From NCBI GenBank assembly GCA_040882845.1, contig JBBEAM010000009.1, forward strand, positions 248,001 through 312,000: a stretch of 64,000 bases of DNA, in the 5' to 3' direction. Below are positions 32,915 through 40,695 of the stretch, piece after piece. The DNA is from JBBEAM01 sp040882845 (lineage in GTDB: Bacteria; Pseudomonadota; Alphaproteobacteria; Kiloniellales; DSM-21159). Numbering within the stretch: position 1 is the stretch's first letter; each line of letters starts with the position of its first letter. The translations under genes and the position numbers were made by a program. The notes below the pieces were generated by a model. The model was not told where the DNA came from and ran no database searches. It saw only the letters and a list, made by a program, of their open reading frames with translations.

Positions 32915-34126
32915 ATGGACTACGAAACTTTCTTTGCCGACCGGATTGCCGCGCTGAAAGCGGAAGGCCGCTATCGCATCTTCGCGGACCTCGAACGCAA
33001 GGCCGGGGAATTTCCCGCCGCCATGCGCTACGGCAAGGACGGCGCCAAGCCGGTGACGGTATGGTGCTCCAACGACTATCTCGGCATGGGGCAGAACCCC
33101 GCAGTGCTGGAGGCGATGCAGGAGGCGATCCGCAGCTGCGGCGCCGGCGCCGGCGGAACCCGCAACATCTCCGGCACCAACCACTACCATGTCCTGCTGG
33201 AGCGGGAACTCGCCGACCTGCACGGCAAGGAGTCCGGCCTGCTGTTCACCTCGGGCTATGTCTCCAATTGGACCACGCTGGGCACCCTGGCCAAGGAACT
33301 GCCTGGCTGCATCGTCTATTCCGACGCCCAGAATCACTCTTCGATGATCGAGGGGATCCGGCACAGCGGCGCCGAAAAGCATGTCTTCCGGCATAACGAT
33401 CCCGCCGATCTGGACCGCCAGATCCGCGCCGCCGATCCCGACCGCCCGAAGCTGATCGCCTTCGAATCCGTCTATTCCATGGACGGCGACATCGCCCCGA
33501 TCGCCGAGTTCTGCGACGTCGCGGAAGCGCACGGCGCCATGACCTACCTCGACGAGGTGCATGCTGTGGGGCTCTACGGTGCGCGCGGCGGCGGCATCGC
33601 CGAGCGCGAGGGTCTGATGGACCGCCTGACCATCATCGAGGGAACCCTGGGCAAAGCCTTCGGCATCATGGGCGGCTACATCGCCAGTTCCACGGCCTGC
33701 ATCGATTTCGTGCGCTCCTACGCACCGGGTTTCATCTTCACGACCTCGCTGCCGCCGGCGATCGCCGCCGGGGCGCTGACCAGCGTGCGCCATCTTAAGA
33801 GCAGCAGCGCCGAGCGTGAGCGTCATCAAGAACGCGCCGCCGCCCTGAAGCGCCGCCTGGCCGAGGCCGAGCTTCCGGTGATGCCCTCGGAAAGCCATAT
33901 CGTGCCGATCCTGGTCGGCGACGCGGTGCGCTGCAAGCAGGCCAGCGACATGCTGCTCGACCGCTTCCAGATCTACGTTCAGCCGATCAACTATCCCACG
34001 GTGCGCCGGGGAACCGAGCGGCTGCGGCTGACGCCGACGCCGCTGCACAGCGATGCCGACATGGCCCGACTCGTCGATGCCCTGCGGCAGGTTTGGATCG
34101 ATCTCGACCTGCCGATCGCGGCTTAG
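32915..34126 (+). CDS. hemA: 5-aminolevulinate synthase
   Basis: The 403-residue PLP enzyme condenses glycine and succinyl-CoA to 5-aminolevulinate, the C4 entry to haem that is characteristic of alphaproteobacteria. It shows VWCSNDYLGMGQNP, the glycine-rich GAGAGGTRNISGTNHYH, the YLDEVHAVGLYG PLP aspartate, the Schiff-base K247 in GTLGKAFGIMGGYIA, FTTSLPPAI and LRLTPTP. ATG at 32915 follows GAGG at five bases; upstream in-frame codons add a non-conserved extension. It is monocistronic: a good terminator follows. Confidence 0.95.
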   Translation: MDYETFFADRIAALKAEGRYRIFADLERKAGEFPAAMRYGKDGAKPVTVWCSNDYLGMGQNPAVLEAMQEAIRSCGAGAGGTRNISGTNHYHVLLERELADLHGKESGLLFTSGYVSNWTTLGTLAKELPGCIVYSDAQNHSSMIEGIRHSGAEKHVFRHNDPADLDRQIRAADPDRPKLIAFESVYSMDGDIAPIAEFCDVAEAHGAMTYLDEVHAVGLYGARGGGIAEREGLMDRLTIIEGTLGKAFGIMGGYIASSTACIDFVRSYAPGFIFTTSLPPAIAAGALTSVRHLKSSSAERERHQERAAALKRRLAEAELPVMPSESHIVPILVGDAVRCKQASDMLLDRFQIYVQPINYPTVRRGTERLRLTPTPLHSDADMARLVDALRQVWIDLDLPIAA

Positions 34127-34150
34127 GATCGCCCCTACGAAGCCCCGGCC

Positions 34151-34166
34151 GGGCTTTCTCAAGCCC
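34151..34166 (+). terminator. Hairpin just downstream of hemA
   Basis: GGGCTT and AAGCCC pair around a TCTC loop, extended imperfectly by flanking CCG/CGCGG, 25 bases after the hemA stop. No T-tract follows. It may be a first, weak transcript end ahead of the stronger hairpin at 34212. Confidence 0.4.
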
Positions 34167-34211
34167 GCGGAATCCCTGGCGAACCGCACTTTTCTGCAGG
34201 TCCGGCGGGAA

Positions 34212-34247
34212 CGCGCGGCTTGACATCGCAGCCCGCGCGAGTTTTTC
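34212..34247 (+). terminator. Intrinsic terminator downstream of hemA
   Basis: CGCGCGGCT (34212-34220) pairs with AGCCCGCGCG (34230-34239), with one bulge, around a nine-base loop and is followed by AGTTTTTCTCT. GC stem plus T-run is the standard Rho-independent form. It separates hemA from the transporter operon starting at 34355. Confidence 0.65.
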
Positions 34248-34354
34248 TCTCGATCAACGAATAGAAAAAACCCAGGCAAAATGCTGATCAAAGCGCTGCT
34301 CGGGCAAACAGAACAAAGAAGAACAGAGTACTTCACGGGGTAAGGCGCTGGGCG

Positions 34355-35443
34355 ATGAGTGACCAGAATGACATTCTTGTACATTTCAAAGAAGTTCAGA
34401 AGAGCTACGACGGCGAAACACTTGTCGTAAAAAATCTCAATCTGGAAATCGAACGTGGCGAGTTCGTCACGATGCTTGGCCCCTCGGGGTCCGGCAAGAC
34501 CACCTGTCTGATGATGCTGGCGGGCTTCGAACCCGCCACCCACGGCGAAATCATCCTCGACGGGCAGTCGATCAACCACGTTCCGCCGCATAAGCGGAAC
34601 ATCGGCATGGTCTTCCAGAACTATGCCCTCTTTCCCCACATGACCATCGCGGAGAACCTCGCCTTCCCGCTGCAGGTCCGCAAAATGAGCAAGAGCGAGA
34701 TCGAGGAACGGGTGCAAAAGGCGCTCGACATGGTCGAGCTCGGCGCCCTGGGCGGGCGCCGTCCCGGACAGCTCTCCGGCGGCCAGCAGCAGCGCGTCGC
34801 CCTGGCCCGCGCGCTGGTCTTCGAGCCGAAGCTGGTGCTGATGGACGAGCCGCTGGGCGCGCTCGACAAGAACCTGCGCGAGCAGATGCAGTACGAGATC
34901 AAGCACATCCACGAGAGCCTGGGCGTCACCGTAGTCTACGTCACCCACGACCAGACCGAAGCGCTGACGATGTCCAACCGGATCGCGGTGTTCGACGACG
35001 GTATCATCCAGCAGCTGGCCTCCCCCGACGAACTTTACGAGAAGCCCCAGAACGCCTTCGTCGCGAAATTCATCGGCGAGAACAACAAGCTGGTCGGCAA
35101 GGTTTCCGGAGAGGACGGCGAGCTTTGCTCGGTCGATGTCGGCGGCGCCAGCATCAAGGCCCTGTCGATCAACCACAACGGAGTGGGCAACGAGACCACG
35201 CTGTCGCTCCGTCCCGAACGGGTTTTCATCAATCCAGAAGAAAATCAGTGTCCGAACATCTTCGAGGCCAAGGTCGAGGAATTGATCTACCTCGGAGATC
35301 ACATGCGCACGCGGGTCAGCCTGCTCGGCCACGACGAATTCGTCGTCAAGGTGCCGAACTCCTCGGGCCACGTTCACCTGAAACCCGGCGAGACGGTCAA
35401 GGTCGGCTGGCAGGCCGAAGATTGCCGGGCGCTCGACGCTTGA
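34355..35443 (+). CDS. ABC transporter ATP-binding protein, PotA type
   Basis: The 362-residue ATPase has Walker A GPSGSGKTT near residue 43, Q-loop MVFQNYALFPHMT, signature LSGGQQQRVALARAL, Walker B LVLMDEPLGALD, H-loop VYVTHDQTEAL. A C-terminal TOBE domain (about 245-362), used for regulation in the spermidine/putrescine and related families, follows. It is the first gene of a four-gene PotABCD-like operon. Its first 40 codons and leader are less GC-rich than the surroundings. No repressor gene is nearby. Substrate assignment to polyamines is by family only. Confidence 0.92.
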   Translation: MSDQNDILVHFKEVQKSYDGETLVVKNLNLEIERGEFVTMLGPSGSGKTTCLMMLAGFEPATHGEIILDGQSINHVPPHKRNIGMVFQNYALFPHMTIAENLAFPLQVRKMSKSEIEERVQKALDMVELGALGGRRPGQLSGGQQQRVALARALVFEPKLVLMDEPLGALDKNLREQMQYEIKHIHESLGVTVVYVTHDQTEALTMSNRIAVFDDGIIQQLASPDELYEKPQNAFVAKFIGENNKLVGKVSGEDGELCSVDVGGASIKALSINHNGVGNETTLSLRPERVFINPEENQCPNIFEAKVEELIYLGDHMRTRVSLLGHDEFVVKVPNSSGHVHLKPGETVKVGWQAEDCRALDA

Positions 35444-35471
35444 AGATGGGCGCGGGCGACGGCGTTTTCAC

Positions 35472-35541
35472 CCAGGTGAAATCTCATTGCGTGCACCTGG
35501 AAGCGGGGATGGGGGAACATCCCACCGGCGTCGAAGACGCC
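35472..35541 (+). promoter_or_regulatory. Three tandem hairpins between ATPase and binding-protein genes
   Basis: Three perfect inverted repeats follow each other. CCAGGTG/CACCTGG (35472-35478, 35494-35500) and GGGATG/CATCCC (35506-35511, 35518-35523) are the first two. The third is GGCGTC/GACGCC (35527-35532, 35536-35541). A weaker CCTTC/GAAGG follows at 35557-35572. They occupy the 152-base leader of the binding-protein gene and may block upstream transcription, stabilise the mRNA or form a sensor. Confidence 0.5.
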
Positions 35542-35573
35542 AAAGTTTGACCTAACCCTTCACACCCGAAGGC

Positions 35574-35579
35574 TACAAT
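35574..35579 (+). promoter_or_regulatory. Candidate -10 element of the binding-protein gene
   Basis: TACAAT sits 16 bases before the ATG at 35596. The best -35-like hexamer, TTGACC, is 21 bases upstream, which is too far for normal sigma-70 use, so the element may be activator-dependent or fortuitous. Confidence 0.3.
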
Positions 35580-35595
35580 AACAGGGAGATAGTGA

Positions 35596-36705
35596 ATGTT
35601 ATACAAGACCTTAAGAAACACCTCGCTCGCGGCGGTTGGCGTCGCGGCGCTAGGCATGGCGTCCTTGGGCACAGCCCAAGCCGCCGACCTGGTGGTGGTA
35701 TCCTGGGGCGGCGCCTATACGGCGAGCCAGCAGAAGGCCTACCACGAGCCCTACATGGAAATGCATCCTGACATCTCGATCACCAACGACGACTCCGGCG
35801 CGGAAGCCCTGGCCAAGTTGCGGGCCCAGACCGAGGCCGGCAACGTGACCTGGGATCTGGTGGATATGACGGCTGCCGATGCCATCTCCGCCTGCGACGA
35901 GGGCCTGGTGCTCGAGATCGATCATGACGAGATGCTCGCCGATGCTCCGGACGGCACCCCGCCGAGCGGAGACTTCGTCGAGGGCTCGCTGTTCGAGTGC
36001 TTCATTCCGCAGATCGTCTACTCGACGACCTTCGGCTATCGCACCGACGCCTTCGACGGCGACGGTCCCACGAGCATCGCCGACGTCTTCGACCTCGAGA
36101 AGTTCCCCGGCAAGCGCTCCCTGGAGAAGCGGGCCATCAACAATCTCGAGTGGGCCCTGCTCGCCGACGGCGTCCCGGCCGATGAAATCTACGATCTGCT
36201 CGAGACCGACGAAGGCGTTGCACGTGCCTTCGCCAAGCTCGACACCATCAAGGACGAAATCGTCTGGTGGACCAAGGGCGCACAGCCCGCGCAGCTGCTC
36301 GCCGACGGCGAAGTCGTGGTCGCCTCGGCCTACAACGGGCGTCTGTTCTCCGCCATTGCCGAGGAAAATCAGCCGATCGCGATGATGTGGGACTGGCAGA
36401 TGCTGGACCTCGACGGCTGGGTCGTTCCGGCCGACGGCAACAATGTCGATACGGTCCTGGAGTATGTGAAATGGGCCACCGACACGCAGCGTCTTGCGGA
36501 TCAGGCCAAATACATCTCCTACGGCCCGGCGCGCTACTCCTCCGCTCCCTTCGTTGGCGAGCATGCCGAACTCGGCATCGACATGAAGCCGCACATGCCG
36601 ACCAGCCCGGAGAATGCGAAGAACACGCTGTTGACCAACTACGAGTGGTGGGCGGACAACAAGGGGGAGTTGGACGAGCGCTTCCAGGCTTGGCTGTCCC
36701 AGTAG
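35596..36705 (+). CDS. ABC transporter substrate-binding protein, PotD/PotF-like
   Basis: The 369-residue periplasmic protein has a Sec signal peptide (RNTSLAAVGVAALGMASLGT, cleaved after AQA). The family 1 binding-protein domain starts LVVVSWGGAYTASQQKAY, with TWDLVDMTAADAISACDEGLV, a two-Cys pattern (CDEGLV and LFECFIPQIV) and VWWTKGAQPAQLLADGEV. Acidic pocket residues would suit polyamine-type cations, but related proteins bind opines or other amines. Its separate leader, candidate promoter and a following terminator-like hairpin suggest higher expression than its ATPase and permease partners. Confidence 0.9.
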   Translation: MLYKTLRNTSLAAVGVAALGMASLGTAQAADLVVVSWGGAYTASQQKAYHEPYMEMHPDISITNDDSGAEALAKLRAQTEAGNVTWDLVDMTAADAISACDEGLVLEIDHDEMLADAPDGTPPSGDFVEGSLFECFIPQIVYSTTFGYRTDAFDGDGPTSIADVFDLEKFPGKRSLEKRAINNLEWALLADGVPADEIYDLLETDEGVARAFAKLDTIKDEIVWWTKGAQPAQLLADGEVVVASAYNGRLFSAIAEENQPIAMMWDWQMLDLDGWVVPADGNNVDTVLEYVKWATDTQRLADQAKYISYGPARYSSAPFVGEHAELGIDMKPHMPTSPENAKNTLLTNYEWWADNKGELDERFQAWLSQ

Positions 36706-36723
36706 GGTCGGAGAAGCTTTTAC

Positions 36724-36752
36724 GGCAGGGGGCGGCAGCCCCGCCCCCTGCC
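36724..36752 (+). terminator. Attenuator/terminator after the binding-protein gene
   Basis: GGCAGGGGGCGG and CCGCCCCCTGCC form a perfect 12-bp stem around a CAGCC loop, followed by CCTTTATTCCTTTTT. It begins 19 bases after the binding-protein stop and 52 bases before the permease ATG. It is strong enough to end most transcripts, so permeases are likely made by limited read-through. Confidence 0.75.
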
Positions 36753-36803
36753 CCTTTATTCCTTTTTAAGCACAGCGTTCGCGAGTAGCAGGGGAGCCGA
36801 GCC

Positions 36804-38075
36804 ATGGCGGAAGCCGCCTCCACCGATTACAACGTGATGACCACGGCAGACGGAACGCCGCTCAAGGTGAGCCTCGACCGCGCGCTTCGGCGCAGCAAGA
36901 CCAAGGCCATCCTGCTGGTCGCTCCGCTTTTCCTGTTCATCCTGTTTTCCTTCTTGGTTCCGATCTTCGACATGCTGTTCCGCAGCGTCGAGAACCAGAT
37001 CGTCGCCAACAGTCTGCCGCTGACCGTCCAGGCGATCGAGGACTGGGACCCCGCCGCCAGCGACCTGCCGCCGGAACCGGTGTTCCAGGCCATGGTCGAA
37101 GACATCAAGGTAGGCGCCGCAAATCGCACCATCGGCCGCGTCGGTACACGGCTGAATTACGAGCTGAGCGGCATGTCGAGCCTGTTCCGCAAATCGGCGC
37201 GCGGAGTCGAGGACATCGAGGGCCCGCCCTACAGTGAACAACTGATCGAGATCGACGAGGACTGGGCCGATCCCGACGTCTGGAAGCTGATCCAGCGGGA
37301 AAGCGGTCCCTTCACGATTTCCTATTATCTCGCGGCAGTCGATTACGCCCTCTCGCCAGATGGCGAAATCGTCTCCCAGCCGGAATACGCTCAAATCTAT
37401 GTCAACCTCTTCATCCGAACGCTATGGCTGAGCCTCTTGATCACCGGGCTCTGTCTGCTGCTCGGCTATCCGATCTCCTACCTGCTGGCGATACTGCCAA
37501 CGCGAACCAGCAACCTGCTGATGATCATGGTGCTGCTGCCATTCTGGACCTCGCTGCTGGTGCGCACGACCTCATGGATCGCCTTGCTGCAACAGGAGGG
37601 GGTGATCAACGACATCCTGGTTTGGACAGGCTTGATCAGCGACGGCGGACGCTTGGCGATGATCCACAATCAGACCGGCACGATCATCGCCATGACCCAC
37701 ATCCTGCTGCCCTTCATGGTCTTGCCGCTCTACAGCGTGATGAAGACGATTCCCAAGAGCTACATGCGTGCCGCCATGTCGCTCGGCGCCAATCCCTTGC
37801 TGGCCTTCGTCCGGGTCTACATGCCGAATACCGTCGCCGGCATCGGCGCGGGCAGCATCCTCGTGTTCATCATCTCGATCGGCTACTACATCACCCCGGC
37901 CCTGGTCGGTGGCACCTCGGGCACGCTGATCAGCAACTTCATCGCCTACCACATGTCGAGTTCTCTGAACTGGGGCTTGGCAGCTGCGCTCGGCAGCATC
38001 CTGCTGGCGGTCGTGCTGGCGCTCTACCTGCTCTACGACAAGATCGTCGGCATCGATAATATGAAGCTGGGATAG
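36804..38075 (+). CDS. ABC transporter permease, PotB-like, with large extracytoplasmic insert
   Basis: The 423-residue permease is about 130 residues longer than PotB. After a cytoplasmic N-terminus and first span (KAILLVAPLFLFILFSFLVP, ~35-55), a hydrophilic region of roughly 140 residues lies before the second span near 195. The remaining spans carry the normal permease core and EAA motif YMRAAMSLGANPLLAFVRVYMPN. This enlarged first periplasmic loop is known in part of this permease family; its role is unclear. ATG at 36804 follows GCAGGGGAGCC. It pairs with the following PotC-like gene, five bases downstream. Confidence 0.9.
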   Translation: MAEAASTDYNVMTTADGTPLKVSLDRALRRSKTKAILLVAPLFLFILFSFLVPIFDMLFRSVENQIVANSLPLTVQAIEDWDPAASDLPPEPVFQAMVEDIKVGAANRTIGRVGTRLNYELSGMSSLFRKSARGVEDIEGPPYSEQLIEIDEDWADPDVWKLIQRESGPFTISYYLAAVDYALSPDGEIVSQPEYAQIYVNLFIRTLWLSLLITGLCLLLGYPISYLLAILPTRTSNLLMIMVLLPFWTSLLVRTTSWIALLQQEGVINDILVWTGLISDGGRLAMIHNQTGTIIAMTHILLPFMVLPLYSVMKTIPKSYMRAAMSLGANPLLAFVRVYMPNTVAGIGAGSILVFIISIGYYITPALVGGTSGTLISNFIAYHMSSSLNWGLAAALGSILLAVVLALYLLYDKIVGIDNMKLG

Positions 38076-38080
38076 GAACC

Positions 38081-38932
38081 ATGCCCCCACCAATCTATGC
38101 AGGACCGGTTGAACGTACCTGGTACTACAGCTTTCGCGTGATCTGCGGTCTGATCTTCTTCTTCCTGATCGCGCCGATCGTGGTAATCATCCCGCTGTCG
38201 TTCAACGCCCAGCCTTACTTCACCTTCACGCCGGAGATGCTGTCCTTCGACCCGGCCGGCTATTCGACGAAGTGGTACAAGGAGTTCCTGAACAGCACCA
38301 ACTGGCAGCAGGCGGTCGAGAACTCCATCATCATCGCCATCTTCTCCACCATCCTCGCGACCTTCCTTGGCACGGTCGCGGCGCTTGGCCTCAGCCGTTC
38401 CGTGATGCCTTACCGCACCGTCATCATGGCGATTCTGATCTCGCCGATGATCGTGCCGCTGATCATCTCGGCGGCGGGTATGTACTTCTTCTATTCCACG
38501 ATCGGGCTACAGGGCACCTACCTCGGCATCATTCTGGCCCACACCGCCCTGGGCACCCCCTTCGTGGTGATCACTGTCACGGCCACATTGGTCGGCTTCG
38601 ATCACAGCCTGACGCGCGCCGCGGCCAACCTCGGCGCCGATCCGGTGCGCACCTTCTTCAAGGTGATCGTGCCGCTGATCCTGCCTGGGGTGATCTCCGG
38701 CGCGCTCTTCGCCTTCATCACCTCCTTCGACGAGGTGGTGATCATCATCTTCGTCGGCAGCATCGAGCAGCGCACCATCCCCTGGCAGATGTTCTCCGGC
38801 ATCCGTGAGAACATCAGTCCGACGATCCTGGCGGTGGCGAGCCTGCTGATCCTCTTCTCGGTCACCCTGCTGACCACCATCGAGCTGCTGCGGCGGCGGT
38901 CCGAGCGGCTGCGCGGATTGTCGCCCGGCTGA
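38081..38932 (+). CDS. ABC transporter permease, PotC-like
   Basis: The 283-residue inner-membrane protein has six spans: one at about residue 15-40 (VICGLIFFFLIAPIVVIIP), a periplasmic loop with a FDPAGYSTKWYKEFLN segment, then five more. The EAA motif is RAAANLGADPVRTFFKVIVPLI. It ends with an Arg-rich cytoplasmic tail (LLRRRSERLRG). It completes the PotABCD-like system and is followed by a perfect bidirectional terminator hairpin. Start ATG at 38081 after TAGGAACC. Confidence 0.92.
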   Translation: MPPPIYAGPVERTWYYSFRVICGLIFFFLIAPIVVIIPLSFNAQPYFTFTPEMLSFDPAGYSTKWYKEFLNSTNWQQAVENSIIIAIFSTILATFLGTVAALGLSRSVMPYRTVIMAILISPMIVPLIISAAGMYFFYSTIGLQGTYLGIILAHTALGTPFVVITVTATLVGFDHSLTRAAANLGADPVRTFFKVIVPLILPGVISGALFAFITSFDEVVIIIFVGSIEQRTIPWQMFSGIRENISPTILAVASLLILFSVTLLTTIELLRRRSERLRGLSPG

Positions 38933-38959
38933 TCGCGGCTGCACGCAAGCAAGAAGCAC

Positions 38960-38990
38960 GAACGCCCCCGAAACCGCTTCGGGGGCGTTC
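38960..38990. terminator. Bidirectional terminator
   Basis: GAACGCCCCCGAA and TTCGGGGGCGTTC form a perfect 13-bp stem with an ACCGC loop, 27 bases after the PotC-like stop and 18 bases before the stop of the convergent 133-aa gene. The T-tract is minimal on both sides, but the position between convergent operons supports a terminator role for both. Confidence 0.75.
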
Positions 38991-39008
38991 CGCATTTCGG
39001 AGAGCGTT

Positions 39009-39410
39009 TCAGTCCTGTTGCAGCAGCAGCTTGGCGTGCGGCGGGCCCGGGCGTACCGAAACCACGCGGAAGGTATGGGTATCGCCATCCTGTTCCCGCA
39101 GGGTCACGTATTCGCCTTCCTTGAAGCTATGGGTGTCGAAGCGGAACCCGGTCTCGTCGTTCTCCGCGTCACCTTGGATATCGTAGTGAAAGGACCAGCC
39201 GCCGCGGTGATGCACCAGGTGGCCGAACTCGTCGTTCTCTCCTTCCCAGAAACGCCAGACACGGCAGTGCTTCCTGTGCTCGCGCCAGGCCTCCGCGTCG
39301 ATATGTCCCTCGGCATCGAGCGGCGCGCGAAACTCGTAGCCATGCGCGGCGCTGCCCTCGGGGAAATCCTCGCTGCGGGCAAGCTCCAGGCGAACGGTCA
39401 TGAAGGTCAT
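39009..39410 (-). CDS. Conserved hypothetical protein, 133 aa
   Basis: I do not recognise a named family. The protein is acidic and rich in His, Arg and aromatic residues (REHRKHCRVWRFWEGE, then HHRGGWSFHYDIQG). It lacks membrane spans and ends in a strand-rich segment with TLREQDGDTHTFRVVSV, so a small beta-barrel-like cytoplasmic protein is likely. Only one Cys is present. It is third in the minus-strand group USP - 94-aa protein - this gene, with gaps of 10 and 24 bases, so the FNR-like box upstream of the USP gene probably controls it too. Function unknown. Confidence 0.75.
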   Translation of the reverse strand: MTFMTVRLELARSEDFPEGSAAHGYEFRAPLDAEGHIDAEAWREHRKHCRVWRFWEGENDEFGHLVHHRGGWSFHYDIQGDAENDETGFRFDTHSFKEGEYVTLREQDGDTHTFRVVSVRPGPPHAKLLLQQD

Positions 39411-39434
39411 GTCGGCTTTCTCCAGATTCTGTTG

Positions 39435-39719
39435 TTAGCCCCGCGCTGCGGCCCCGCGTTCATCGGGATGGGTCTCGATGAAGTGCCGCAGTACTGCAAG
39501 CAGCTGCGCAGCGTGCGCTAGATCCCCGCGCGCCACGGCGGCTTGGATATCGTCCTCGATGATCCTACGCATCTTCGGCACCCCATCGGGGGAGTGGATA
39601 ATGTAGTTGGCCATCTCGGCCGCCAGCATCTCGGGCACATGCTCGTGTTCCGCGACGGCATCGACCTCTGCCTCGGTAAGGTCGCATAGAGCGATGCAGT
39701 CTTGCAGGGTCAAAACCAA
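39435..39719 (-). CDS. Small conserved protein, 94 aa, in the USP operon
   Basis: This mostly alpha-helical acidic protein reads VLTLQDCIALCDLTEAEVDA, then EHEHVPEMLAAEMANYII and a C-terminal helix around HAAQLLAVLRHFIETHP. I have seen similar small proteins beside universal stress genes in Rhodospirillales but know no assigned function. TTG at 39719 is chosen because TGAGGG lies nine bases upstream and the frame beyond it runs antisense-like through the USP gene. It starts ten bases after the USP stop. The His/Glu pattern (EHEH) might bind metal; this is speculation. Confidence 0.65.
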   Translation of the reverse strand: MVLTLQDCIALCDLTEAEVDAVAEHEHVPEMLAAEMANYIIHSPDGVPKMRRIIEDDIQAAVARGDLAHAAQLLAVLRHFIETHPDERGAAARG

Positions 39720-39729
39720 GGTTCGGCCC

Positions 39730-40599
39730 TCAATGCGCCAGCAACAGCGCGACGGAGGACTCGTGGAGCACGCTGCGGGTCGCGCCGCCGAGCACGAATT
39801 CGCGCAGACGGCTGTGTCCATAGGCGCCCATGACGACCAGGCTGGCCTCGCAGTCCTGCGCCTCGCGCAACAGCAGCGATCCGACCTCGGAGTTTCCGGC
39901 GGAGAGTTTGCGGTACTTGGGCTCGATGCCGTGTCCGGCAAGGAAGGCCGAAAGCCGTTCCAGCGCGGCGGCCTCGCCATCGCCATCGATGGAGATCACC
40001 TGAACGCTCTTCGCCGCCTCGAGAAGCGGCATCGCGGCGGTTATGGCGCGCACTGCCTCGCGGCTGCCGTTCCAGGCGATCGCGGCCTTGTCGCCGGGAA
40101 AATCGGGCCCGCTTTTCGGAAGCACCAGCACGGGCCGGCCGCACTGGAACAGGCCGGCCTCCAGGGCCGGAGCATAAGCCGAACCCTCATCGCCGCCGGG
40201 ATGGGCGACCGCGATAAGATCGAAGAAGCGCCCGAGATCGGCGACGAACTCGTCCTCGCGTCCCTGCACCTGGGTCCAGGCGACGCCGAAAGTCTTGTAG
40301 CTGCGGCTGCCGTCGGCGCTCTTCGCCTCAACGCCGAAGGCTTCGCACTGTGCCTCGAACGCGCTCCGCGCCGCCTTGAGGGCCGCCTCCCGCCGCGCCT
40401 CGATATCGGCGCTGACCTGTTCGACCAGGGTGCCGGTCATGCCTTCTCCGACCACGGGAAGTGCGTCGCGCGGGTCGGGCTCCACATGCAGCACCTCCAG
40501 ATAGGCCTGCAGTTTCCTGGCAAGAGCGAAGCTGCCTTTCAGCAGCGCTTCGCTGCCGGATCCGCCGTCGACCACGGCCAGAATCGAAGTCATCGCCAT
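39730..40599 (-). CDS. Universal stress protein (tandem UspA domains)
   Basis: The 289-residue cytoplasmic protein has two Usp repeats. The first (1-145) starts SILAVVDGGSGSEALLKGS and is degenerate. The second (150-289) ends with the nucleotide-binding pattern VVMGAYGHSRLREFVLGG and SVLHES, close to G-2x-G-9x-G-S/T. Such proteins aid survival under oxygen or energy limitation. ATG at 40599 was chosen, with GAAAGG upstream; an ATG at 40593 is also possible. An FNR/FixK-like box lies 72-85 bases before the start, matching a microoxic role. The 94-aa and 133-aa genes follow in the same transcript. Confidence 0.9.
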   Translation of the reverse strand: MAMTSILAVVDGGSGSEALLKGSFALARKLQAYLEVLHVEPDPRDALPVVGEGMTGTLVEQVSADIEARREAALKAARSAFEAQCEAFGVEAKSADGSRSYKTFGVAWTQVQGREDEFVADLGRFFDLIAVAHPGGDEGSAYAPALEAGLFQCGRPVLVLPKSGPDFPGDKAAIAWNGSREAVRAITAAMPLLEAAKSVQVISIDGDGEAAALERLSAFLAGHGIEPKYRKLSAGNSEVGSLLLREAQDCEASLVVMGAYGHSRLREFVLGGATRSVLHESSVALLLAH

Positions 40600-40642
40600 G
40601 ATGTGTCCATCCTTTCCGCCGCAGAGCGCTTCTGCGACTCTC

Positions 40643-40648
40643 ACTATG
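40643..40648 (-). promoter_or_regulatory. Candidate -10 of the USP operon
   Basis: On the minus strand CATAGT lies where a -10 would be needed for the FNR-like box at 40671-40684 to be centred at about -41.5. A transcript would start near 40636. Confidence 0.45.
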
Positions 40649-40670
40649 TCCTATCAGACGACACGACCGC

Positions 40671-40684
40671 TTGATCCAGGTCAA
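40671..40684 (-). promoter_or_regulatory. FNR/FixK-type binding site
   Basis: The minus strand reads TTGACCTGGATCAA, matching TTGAT-N4-ATCAA at nine of ten positions. It is centred about 78 bases before the USP ATG and about 41 bases before a plausible start point, the usual class II activator geometry. It also lies only 12 bases below the cation diffusion facilitator stop, so it acts on the USP group rather than the gene upstream. Confidence 0.7.
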
Positions 40685-40695
40685 TGGCCGCACCG

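Noticed and set aside
34220..34225. TTGACA as a -35 element before the PotA-like gene
   Set aside because: It lies in the loop of the hemA terminator hairpin and there is no acceptable -10 at 16-18 bases; TTTTCT there is the terminator T-tract.
32867..35377. An 836-codon minus-strand frame opposite hemA and the PotA-like gene
   Set aside because: It spans two well-supported genes and a terminator and shows only the biased composition of antisense GC-rich sequence.
35550..35579. Complete sigma-70 promoter TTGACC ... TACAAT
   Set aside because: The spacer is 21 bases, too long for usual recognition; only the -10 is reported, at low confidence.
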